The position numbers and the translations under genes are program-made. From assembly GCA_036744635.1 (NCBI GenBank), contig DAIOHQ010000090.1:1-16994 (forward strand): a stretch of DNA of 16,994 nt. The letters run 5' to 3'. The stretch is from DAIOHQ01 sp036744635 (GTDB taxonomy: Bacteria; Planctomycetota; Phycisphaerae; Tepidisphaerales; Tepidisphaeraceae). Shown piece after piece: positions 5,788-11,518 of this stretch (the first letter of the stretch is position 1; each line of letters starts with the position of its first letter). Below the pieces are notes generated by a model. It was not told the origin of the DNA and made no database searches. It saw only the letters and a program-made list of their open reading frames with translations.

Positions 5788-6947
5788 CTACCGCCGCCGC
5801 CGCAACAGCGCCAACGCGCCAATCCCCAGCAGCCCCAGGCTCGCCGGCTCGGGGACCGGCGTTCCGAAAACGTCGAACCGGTAGAGCAGGTCGGGTGAAT
5901 GGGCGAAAGAATTGAGAATCAGCTTCACCGCGTTGGCGTTCCCGCTAAGACCGCCCGAAAGAAGAAGGTTGCCATTGCTCAAAGTCCCGATCCCAAAATT
6001 GGTGGCAGTGCCATAGGTAGTCCCGCCGTCCGTGGAAAGGGCGATGGCGATGCTCTCGGGATCGAAGTTCGCGTTATTGATGTAGTCCAGGTTGAAGGAC
6101 GACAGGGCATAGGTGCCGGGGAAGTTCACCTGTAGTTCCGCCTTGCCGCCCACCATGCTGGCAGCCGTGCGGCGATACGTATACGCGGCGCTGCCGCTGG
6201 GATCCAATGACATCGAGTCCGAGTCCTTGCTGGCGTGCGGCGCGAGCATCGGACCCGCGCCCTGGCCATCACTGCCGCCGAACTTCTCCCAGGTGCCGGT
6301 GGGCGTCGTATAGGTGGTTTGCCCCGACAGTGTTTCGCTGATGGGGTACTTGGTCGCGTCGATCGTCTTGTTGTCGGTGGAATAGATCTCCATCCCGGCA
6401 ATCCCGTAATTACCGGCGCCGTTGTTCTTGTCGATCTGCACCCGCACGTAGCGGCCGAGTGTCGGCGTGAAGCTGTTGTTGGTGAGGCTCGGCCCGTTGC
6501 CCGACCCTTGAGTGTAGCTGTATACGGGAAGTACCGAACCCCCGCTGCTGGTGAACTGGGTCGGATCGTTGCCCACCCAGATCTCGTATTGGGTCGCGTT
6601 CTGGGTGAAGGTGGCGTATTGCGCGCCCGATTCAACCATGGCAACCCGATTGATGTTCTGGGAATTGCCGGCGCCCAGGTCGAACTGGATCCAGTGAACA
6701 TTGCTGCCGTCAGAAGCGCCACTCGGGTTCCAGAGCGCGTTGTTGAAGTATTTGTTGGCCTGGTTGCCCGCAACGGCTTGCGAAACCGCCCCGCTGTTTA
6801 TGTCGGTACTTACGGCCGTGCCGTTCCAGAAAACCATGTTCACATCAGCGCTATCGGGATAAAAATCCGCTTTTGCTGGGTTGCCAGGGCAACCACTGCC
6901 GCCGCCGACAAAACAATACGATTCATTCCACAATTCAAGCGAAACAT
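5788..6947 (-). CDS. PEP-CTERM protein with F5/8 type C-like domain, frameshifted
   Basis: A secreted or surface protein, about 386 aa if the frame is restored. The ATG at 6947 has GGAGG 4 nt upstream and opens MFRLNCGMNRIVLSAAAVVA then LATQQ, a clear signal peptide. That frame stops soon after, while the mature protein (KADFYPDSADVNMVFWNG...) continues in another frame. Adding one A to the A4 run (6874-6871, minus strand) joins them as ATQQKADFYPD. The first domain (HWIQFDLG...INRVAMVE...YEIWVGNDPTQF...RYVRVQID...GIAGMEIYS) resembles F5/8 type C (discoidin) carbohydrate-binding domains; a second beta-rich region follows. It ends VPEPASLGLLGIGALALLRR plus RR, a PEP-CTERM sorting signal (VPEP, hydrophobic helix, Arg tail) cut by exosortase. 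The frame also opens upstream to 7017, but those residues are spurious. Confidence 0.82.
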
Positions 6948-7045
6948 GAGCCCTCCAAAAACAGAAAAGAATAGACAACACTTCCAGACTTTGGGGGGCG
7001 GACCCTTCGATCCGCACGCAGCTTTCGCATCAGATAGCTCGAAGC

Positions 7046-7921
7046 TCATTTGCGCCGGCGCAGCAGGGCCAAAGCGCCCAGCCCAAGCACTCCCATGCTC
7101 GCGGGCTCGGGGGCCGGGGTGACGTACTTGGCTATCAGATAATTCTCCACCGACTGGCGATCGGCGTCGGTCAGCACGCCCTGGTAGATAAGGATCTCGC
7201 CGACATCGCCGGTGAAAAACGGACTGCCTTGATTGATGGCCCCGATGGTGGGGGTTTTCCATGTGACACGCCGATTGCCCGTGTACACATTCGTCGATCC
7301 GGTATAGCTGGAGCCGTTGATGAATCCGGCCCAGGTGCTGTTGTTGAGGCCGGCGTTGCCGGCGAAGGTGAAGTCGAAGACGGTGCCGCCCGTGCTGTTC
7401 AGGGTCACGGGAAGGCCGTCGCTCGCGGAGTCGTTGCTGGCCTGGGTCGCCACCTGGTTGTTATTGAGAAATCGGATCGGGCCGGCAACGAGGGGCGCGG
7501 TATCAAACAGCCCCTTGGGATTGGTCGCGCCTTGGGTCACAAAGAAGAACGTCCATTGAATGTGCGTGTCATCGCCCCCGACCGTGGCCGATGGCGTGGC
7601 CGCGGCAAGGTAGCCAGCGCCGGCGAAGTGGATGGCGGGCTGACCGTTAATGCTGTTGGGAACCAGCGTCGGGGCAGTGCCGCCGGCCGAGAAAGTGCCG
7701 CCGTAAACGAGGGGTTCGGTACCGGTGTTGGCCTGGTCGCCCCAGGTGGTGACGGCGCTGCCGGAAGTGCTGACGTTGGTGGCCGCGTCGAGTTGGATGA
7801 CCAGCGTTCCACTGCTGACGGTGGGAACCGCCCGCGCCGCTGGCGCCAAGCCCAGCATCGCGCCGGCGGCCGCGATTACAGAGAAACCCATGTGTCGAAT
7901 TGAACGCACGCGCATTTGCAT
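7046..7921 (-). CDS. PEP-CTERM protein with LamG/concanavalin A-like domain
   Basis: A 291-aa secreted protein. MQMRVRSIRHMGFSVIAAAG then AMLGLAPAARA is a signal peptide with likely cleavage after ARA. The mature part (LVIQLDAATNVS...VTTWGDQ...GQPAIHFAGAGYLA...TFFFVTQ...FTGDVGEILIYQGVLTDADRQSVENYLIAKY) is the pattern of a LamG-type jelly-roll lectin-like domain, commonly carbohydrate- or surface-binding. It ends APEPASMGVLGLGALALLRR plus RK, a PEP-CTERM signal. I chose the ATG at 7921, with GGAGG 5 nt upstream; an in-frame ATG at 7951 has no Shine-Dalgarno. The other PEP-CTERM gene starts 98 nt downstream on the same strand, so the two probably share the promoter near 8030 and the terminator at 5735-5760. 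No exosortase is in the window. Confidence 0.88.
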   Translation of the reverse strand: MQMRVRSIRHMGFSVIAAAGAMLGLAPAARAVPTVSSGTLVIQLDAATNVSTSGSAVTTWGDQANTGTEPLVYGGTFSAGGTAPTLVPNSINGQPAIHFAGAGYLAAATPSATVGGDDTHIQWTFFFVTQGATNPKGLFDTAPLVAGPIRFLNNNQVATQASNDSASDGLPVTLNSTGGTVFDFTFAGNAGLNNSTWAGFINGSSYTGSTNVYTGNRRVTWKTPTIGAINQGSPFFTGDVGEILIYQGVLTDADRQSVENYLIAKYVTPAPEPASMGVLGLGALALLRRRK

Positions 7922-8001
7922 TGCAGCCTCCGAAGAAAGGTGAATTGACAACGCTGTGAAGGGGTGTTGAAAGCCCTCGCAAGCCTGCTCTCTATTTTAT
8001 A

Positions 8002-8031
8002 TTTATGCCCGAAACATGGGGTCACTGTCAA
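8002..8031 (-). promoter_or_regulatory. Putative promoter of the PEP-CTERM pair
   Basis: TTGACA (8031-8026), a perfect -35, and CATAAA (8007-8002) are separated by 18 bp. The predicted 5' leader to the ATG at 7921 is about 75 nt. The AT-rich stretch downstream gives alternative -10 placements. Confidence 0.5.
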
Positions 8032-8103
8032 CTCAATTCTGCAATTGTTTTCGTAAGTCGTTGTTCCTACAAAGGTTGCGCCTCATGCGATGGATTGCCC
8101 CAA

Positions 8104-8361
8104 TTACCCCGCCAGCATTCCCAGCCACTTGCGCACGTATCTCTGAACGACGCCACCGATGACGTCGGCGGCGACGCCGGCGGCCATCGCTTGGTCCATC
8201 ACCTGGCGGTATTCCGGGTCATCGGCCAGCGAGGCGGTGGCCTCATCGACCAGCAGCATCTCATCCATCACCGCCGCCAGGCGCGGATGGCTGGAGGCGA
8301 AGCCGAGCCATTCCGATGAGATCGCCCGCCGGACCTGTTCTTTCAGTTGTGCCTGATCCAT
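8104..8361 (-). CDS. Hypothetical 85-aa helical protein of the phage-like cassette
   Basis: I do not recognise a family. The ATG at 8361 has AGGAGG 4 nt upstream, so the longer frame opening at 8481 is not used. The protein (MDQAQLKEQVRRAISSEWLG...HPRLAAVMDEMLLVDEATAS...GVVQRYVRKWLGML) looks all-helical and soluble, without signal peptide or clear membrane segment. Its start overlaps the end of the lipoprotein gene by 19 nt, so the two are probably translationally coupled. It is the last gene of the cassette; no terminator hairpin is obvious after it. Confidence 0.65.
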   Translation of the reverse strand: MDQAQLKEQVRRAISSEWLGFASSHPRLAAVMDEMLLVDEATASLADDPEYRQVMDQAMAAGVAADVIGGVVQRYVRKWLGMLAG

Positions 8362-8771
8362 TGCTCCTCCTGTTTCCATGGCAACCATTGCAGACGCAAC
8401 GACTGCAGCCAGTGCAAGCGCTCCAGGGCGGCATCGGCCGCCTTGAGGTTTCCCGCCGCCGCGGCGTCGGCGCTTTCCCATTGCGAATGCTGCCGCTGCA
8501 GCGCGGCCAGCGCCAGCGCGTAGGCCTGGCGATGCTCGATCACCCAGTCGGCCGACAGCGCGGAGTGCTCGCGCACGTCCGCGTCAAACGCCGCATCGAG
8601 ACGGCGGGTTTGCAGATCGTTGAATTCCGCCAGCAGTTTCCCTCGCTCGGCCAGATGCTGCCGGCCAAGCGAGACGCCCTTGCGCGCCTGCTCGACGAGC
8701 TGCATTTCCAGATGCGTGTAAGCGCCGCAGCCGCTTGTGCAAAGCAATATCCATAGCAAAGTCATTCGCAT
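8343..8771 (-). CDS. Putative lipoprotein with helical/coiled-coil body
   Basis: A 142-aa protein. MRMTLLWILLCTSGCGAYTH is a short type II signal peptide with Cys15 as the likely lipidated residue; T at -3 makes the lipobox imperfect. The rest (EMQLVEQARKGVSLGRQHLAERGKLLAEFNDL...AALQRQHSQWESADAAAAGNLKAADAALERLHW) is strongly helical and probably coiled coil. The ATG at 8771 has AAGGAGG 6 nt upstream; the upstream in-frame residues come from translating a dispersed repeat and are not native. Its position after a small membrane/coiled-coil protein recalls the inner/outer spanin pair of phage lysis, but no homology was recognised. A host envelope role is equally open. Confidence 0.65.
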   Translation of the reverse strand: MRMTLLWILLCTSGCGAYTHLEMQLVEQARKGVSLGRQHLAERGKLLAEFNDLQTRRLDAAFDADVREHSALSADWVIEHRQAYALALAALQRQHSQWESADAAAAGNLKAADAALERLHWLQSLRLQWLPWKQEEQWIRHN

Positions 8772-8784
8772 TGTTTCCTCCTTC

Positions 8785-8845
8785 GTAGCACGGGCGTCTC
8801 GCCCGTGTTTCCGAATCCAAAACACGGGCGAGACGCCCGTGCTAC
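8785..8845. repeat. Paired GTAGCACGGGCG palindromic repeats, 26-bp inverted
   Basis: The 26-bp arm at 8785-8810 (GTAGCACGGGCGTCTCGCCC and on to GTGTTT) is perfectly inverted at 8820-8845, with a 9-nt gap. Each arm is also palindromic within itself (CACGGGCG/CGCCCGTG). It fills the spacer between the lipoprotein gene and the membrane protein gene. The distal edge supplies the TAG stop (8844-8842) of the membrane protein gene. Confidence 0.92.
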
Positions 8846-9105
8846 GTCTTTTTGATCTCCATCACCAATTGCTCCTGTGTCGCGCTGAGCTTGGTCATGG
8901 CTTCGGCGTTGGCTTTGACGACGGAGATGAGTTCATCGAGGGCGACGCGGTCGCCCATGATGCGGCCGTGGGCCTCGTCGATCTGCTGCTCGCGCTGGCG
9001 GCTGGTGCGGCGCTCCCACAGCCACATCGCCCCCATCATCCCGGCCGCCCCGAAGCTGGTCAGCCCGTCGAGCCCGTTCACCGCATCGGCAAGAATCGTC
9101 CACAT
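8842..9105 (-). CDS. Small membrane protein with coiled-coil tail
   Basis: An 87-aa protein. Residues about 15-30 (LTSFGAAGMMGAMWLW) form a short membrane helix, followed by a charged helical tail (ERRTSRQREQQIDEAHGRIM...MTKLSATQEQLVMEIKK) likely to be coiled coil. The ATG at 9105 has GGAGG 7 nt upstream. Size and topology fit a holin-like or inner-membrane spanin-like phage protein, or a membrane anchor; no specific family was recognised. It lies in the cassette between the connector-like gene and the lipoprotein gene. Its stop codon lies inside the adjacent GTAG repeat, so the native C-terminus may have been slightly altered. Confidence 0.65.
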   Translation of the reverse strand: MWTILADAVNGLDGLTSFGAAGMMGAMWLWERRTSRQREQQIDEAHGRIMGDRVALDELISVVKANAEAMTKLSATQEQLVMEIKKT

Positions 9106-9122
9106 GATTGTCCCTCCAATTT

Positions 9123-9174
9123 GTAGGGTCCGCTTTAGCGGACAGAAGATCACGTCCGCTAAAGCGGACCCTAC
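9123..9174. repeat. Paired GTAGGGTCCGC repeats, 21-bp inverted
   Basis: A 21-bp arm at 9123-9143 (GTAGGGTCCGCTTTAGCGGA plus C) is perfectly inverted at 9154-9174. Each arm also contains GTCCGCT/AGCGGAC. It fills the spacer between two phage-like genes and supplies the TAG stop (9173-9171) of the connector-like gene. Confidence 0.93.
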
Positions 9175-9824
9175 GCCCGCACCAACATCATCACATTGAG
9201 CGGGCGGCGGAGGTTGGCTTCGCCGTCGCCATCGGTGTCGATTTCCACGTGACAGGAGCGCATGGCGCGGCGGTAGAGGCGCTCGTACAAATCGGCGCGC
9301 ACGCTCAGGCGGGCGACGTCGCCGGCTTCGGCCGCGGCCGACAGGGCGCTGTAGATCATCTGCAGCGTGCCCAGCACGCAGGGCCGGCGCAGCGATTCGG
9401 GGTTGAGAACCTCGCCGCCGGCGCTGGCGGTGCCGGGGAGAATTCCGGCGGCCTGCAGCAGCATGGCGCTGACGATGCCCGACTGCGGCGAGAACGTGCG
9501 CACGGTGTAAGTCAAGCTGCCGGCTCCCACCGGCGCCACCTGGCTGGAGCTCACATACGGCAGCAGGCCGTCATAGAGCGCGCTGATCGTCATCTGCGTG
9601 GTGCTGTCGATGGAGACGATCGGATAGCTGCCGGCGACGGCGCCGCTGAGCACCAGCACCTGCCCCGCGGCAATATGCGCCGCGGCCAGCGAGCCGGCGC
9701 CGATGGTGAAGGCGGCGCTGCTGAGCGTGCCGCTGCCGGCCAGCAAAGTCTGCGACGCGAACACCGCATCGCGAAAAATATTCGGCTCCCAGTGGAGCAG
9801 GTCTGTGTCGTTGCAGAAAGTCAT
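9171..9824 (-). CDS. Phage head-tail connector-like structural protein
   Basis: A 217-aa protein directly downstream of the major capsid gene. The ATG at 9824 has GGGAGG 5 nt upstream; the upstream frame runs through a dispersed repeat. The N-terminal half (WEPNIFRDAVFASQTLLAGS...GQVLVLSGAVAGSYPIVSIDSTTQMTISALYDGLLP) is beta-rich with repeated Ser/Gly/Ala. The C-terminal half (ESLRRPCVLGTLQMIYSALSAAAE...LSVRADLYERLYRRAMRSCHVEIDTDGDGE) has the helical pattern and DTDGDG end seen in phage neck or connector proteins. Role and family are inferred from position and pattern only; a decoration protein is the main alternative. Confidence 0.6.
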   Translation of the reverse strand: MTFCNDTDLLHWEPNIFRDAVFASQTLLAGSGTLSSAAFTIGAGSLAAAHIAAGQVLVLSGAVAGSYPIVSIDSTTQMTISALYDGLLPYVSSSQVAPVGAGSLTYTVRTFSPQSGIVSAMLLQAAGILPGTASAGGEVLNPESLRRPCVLGTLQMIYSALSAAAEAGDVARLSVRADLYERLYRRAMRSCHVEIDTDGDGEANLRRPLNVMMLVRA

Positions 9825-9839
9825 GATTCCTCCCGGATG

Positions 9840-9912
9840 AAATGATGAATGCGGAATGATGAATGATGAATGCGGATCCAATTCAGCATTCATCATTCCG
9901 CATTCATCATTT
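9840..9912. repeat. 26-bp inverted repeat of ATGATGAATGCGG type
   Basis: AAATGATGAATGCGGAATGA and on (9840-9865) is perfectly inverted at 9887-9912, with further ATGATGAATGCGGA repetition in the loop. It fills most of the spacer between the capsid and connector-like genes and belongs to a low-complexity dispersed repeat type, not a phage element. Confidence 0.9.
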
Positions 9913-9923
9913 GCTTAAACCTC

Positions 9924-9955
9924 GGGGCCCGGGCCAAGTTCCCGACCCGGGCCCC
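9924..9955. terminator. GC-rich hairpin after the capsid gene
   Basis: GGGGCCCGGG (9924-9933) pairs with CCCGGGCCCC (9946-9955) around a 12-nt loop. It lies 29 nt downstream of the major capsid stop on the minus strand. No U-run follows, so it may be a weak terminator, a processing or mRNA-stabilising structure, or simply a repeat. Confidence 0.5.
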
Positions 9956-9983
9956 TTCCCACCCTCCGTCCGTCTCGGCCTCC

Positions 9984-11141
9984 TTACGCGGTGAAGCCGC
10001 TGATTACGCCGTGGGCGTTTTCGTTGCGCAGCTCCAGGGTGTATTCGCCGAGGACCTGGCCGCTTTGCTTGTCGCCGGTGACGCCCAGCGGCTTGTACTG
10101 GAAGCTGCGGCCGGCCAGCGGCATCACCTCGATGCGGCTGGAATCCAGCAGCAGCACCGATCCGATCGGCACCCAGCGGCTGAGGACCACGCGGCAGACG
10201 CCGAAGTCGCTCTCGTAGACGCTGATGTTGTTCTTGAAGTGCTCATCGTCGGCGGTGAAGCGGCGGTTGGAGCCGACGAAGTTGTTGATCGAACGCTTCT
10301 CCTGGCCGCCGACCACGATCAGGTCGATGCGCCCGCTGCTGCTCTTCCAGATCAGGCGCAGGGCCTCGTTGAGCTGGGTTTCCGTCAGCGCCGTGCCGCT
10401 GGGAAAGCCGCTTGCGCCGGGGACGAATTTGTTGCTGGAGATGAATCCGAGCACGCCCTTCATCGTCCGCCGCACGGTGGAAGAGCCCTGCTGGGTGGCC
10501 GCGGGCGAGCGCCCGTTGACCACGCAGTTTTCCAGGTCGCGGAGCAGCTCGCGGGTGCGCTGCTGCTTCTGATAGTCCAGCTCATCGGCGACGCCGAGCT
10601 GGCGCACGGCCAGCTCCGATCCGCTGACCTCGACGGTCGAGGCGAAGATCTGGGTGTAATTGGTCAGCCGCGAGCGCGAGGTGAAGCGGGCGGTGTCGGC
10701 GGCGGCGCCTTCGAGGGCGGCGTTGCCGAGGATGTCGATCACCGAGCCGTCGGTGATGGCGGCGGCGGTGGTGCCGCCGTAACCGCGCGTTACCGTCAGC
10801 TCGGAATCGACGGTGCTGATGGCGGTGACCAGCATGATCTCAGCGCTGCCTTCCTGGCGAATCTGGTCGCCAACGCGGAAGCGGCCGACGTTGGAAACGA
10901 CGAACGCGGTATCGCCGGTGGGGCTGGTGATGTCGGTGTCGTTGATGGTGTCGCTGTTGGGCAGCAGGGCATCTTCGAGCCACTCGTGAATGGTCGAGCG
11001 CGCCGGGCGAACGGCGTCGCCGAGGGCGTCGAGCAGCGGGGTTTCGTAAGGCGAGGCGATGGCGACGAGGTCGGCCACGTCCTCGGCGATTTCGGGAAGA
11101 GTCGATCCGGCCGTGTAAGTTGCTTTTCCGGTGAATGCCAT
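9984..11141 (-). CDS. Phage major capsid protein, SU10/DUF5309 type
   Basis: A 385-aa HK97-fold type capsid subunit. EIAEDVADLVAIASPYETPL plus L (17-37) and STIHEWLEDAL (49-59) are the hallmark N-terminal blocks of SU10-like (DUF5309) capsids: SP-x-ETP followed by T-x-HEW. A beta domain follows (VGRFRVGDQIRQEGSAEIMLVT...LTVTRGYGGT), then ASTVEVSGSELAV and the C-terminal core (DLIVVGGQEKRSINNF...DFGVCRVVLSRWVPIGSVLLLD...LAGRSFQYKPL...GEYTLELRNENAHGVISGF). The ATG at 11141 has AGGAG 6 nt upstream. No capsid protease gene or N-terminal scaffold/delta domain is apparent. A separate small protein and the portal gene precede it, the usual head-gene order except for the missing terminase. Confidence 0.88.
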   Translation of the reverse strand: MAFTGKATYTAGSTLPEIAEDVADLVAIASPYETPLLDALGDAVRPARSTIHEWLEDALLPNSDTINDTDITSPTGDTAFVVSNVGRFRVGDQIRQEGSAEIMLVTAISTVDSELTVTRGYGGTTAAAITDGSVIDILGNAALEGAAADTARFTSRSRLTNYTQIFASTVEVSGSELAVRQLGVADELDYQKQQRTRELLRDLENCVVNGRSPAATQQGSSTVRRTMKGVLGFISSNKFVPGASGFPSGTALTETQLNEALRLIWKSSSGRIDLIVVGGQEKRSINNFVGSNRRFTADDEHFKNNISVYESDFGVCRVVLSRWVPIGSVLLLDSSRIEVMPLAGRSFQYKPLGVTGDKQSGQVLGEYTLELRNENAHGVISGFTA

Positions 11142-11155
11142 GGGAGTCTCCTATT

Positions 11156-11255
11156 GGTCAGTTGTCAGTTGCTCGCAAAGTCGGCAGTGGGCAGTCGGCA
11201 GTAAAAGGCCGCGTTGTTTGCCCTTCGCCGTTTCTCCGATTCGCCGTTTCTCCGA
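11156..11255. repeat. Low-complexity repeats in the capsid upstream spacer
   Basis: GGTCAGTTGTCAGTTGC (11156-11172) and GTCGGCAGTGGGCAGTCGGC (about 11180-11200) belong to the GTTGTCAGTTGTCAG repeat type. TTCGCCGTTTCTCCGA is present twice in perfect tandem (11224-11239, 11240-11255). This fills the 125-bp spacer between the 66-aa gene and the capsid gene. Confidence 0.75.
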
Positions 11256-11266
11256 TTCGATTCTTC

Positions 11267-11467
11267 TTATCTCACCGCCCTTCTGAGTTGCAGGAACTCG
11301 ATGAGGAGTTTGCGGTTCTGGGTGCGGATCAGTTCCGCGGCCAGCCAGTGCAGGCGGCGCCGGGATTCGGCGTGGGGGTCCTGGGGCGCGGGTTGGTCCG
11401 CGCTGGGGGGCGATTGCACTGGTGGTGCTGCTGTTGCTGTCGCCGTTTCGTTCATCTGGTCGGGCAT
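11267..11467 (-). CDS. 66-aa cassette protein of unknown function
   Basis: A small protein between portal and capsid genes. The ATG at 11467 has a strong AAAGGAGG 6 nt upstream, which is the main reason to accept it. The N-terminal half is Ala/Pro/Gln-rich and likely disordered (ATATAAPPVQSPPSADQPAPQ); the C-terminal half (ESRRRLHWLAAELIRTQNRK then LLIEFLQLRRAVR) is an amphipathic basic helix. A position between portal and capsid is typical of scaffolds, proteases or small head proteins. This is too short for a protease, so a minimal scaffold- or linker-like role is possible but unproven. Confidence 0.68.
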   Translation of the reverse strand: MPDQMNETATATAAPPVQSPPSADQPAPQDPHAESRRRLHWLAAELIRTQNRKLLIEFLQLRRAVR

Positions 11468-11488
11468 GACTGCCTCCTTTGGGAAAAA

Positions 11489-11518
11489 GTTGTTAGTTGC
11501 CAGTTGTTAGCGGTCAGT
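11489..11518. repeat. GTTGTTAGTTGCCAGTTG-type repeat
   Basis: AGTTGTTAGTTGCCAGTTGT followed by TAGCGGTCAG is a degenerate 7-9 bp repeat in the 46-bp spacer after the portal gene. The portal stop TGA (11516-11514) lies in its edge. Confidence 0.6.

Noticed and set aside
6235..7122. 295-codon plus-strand frame across both PEP-CTERM genes
   Set aside because: It crosses the boundary of two real minus-strand genes and has no ribosome binding site or family pattern.
8772..8841. Peptides such as HGRDARAT or ARASRPCF as part of real proteins
   Set aside because: They are translations of the GTAGCACGGGCG palindromic repeat; genuine starts with Shine-Dalgarno lie downstream.
9870..11204. 444-codon plus-strand frame opposite the capsid gene
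   Set aside because: Antisense shadow: the capsid protein on the minus strand has family motifs and a Shine-Dalgarno, and this frame has neither.
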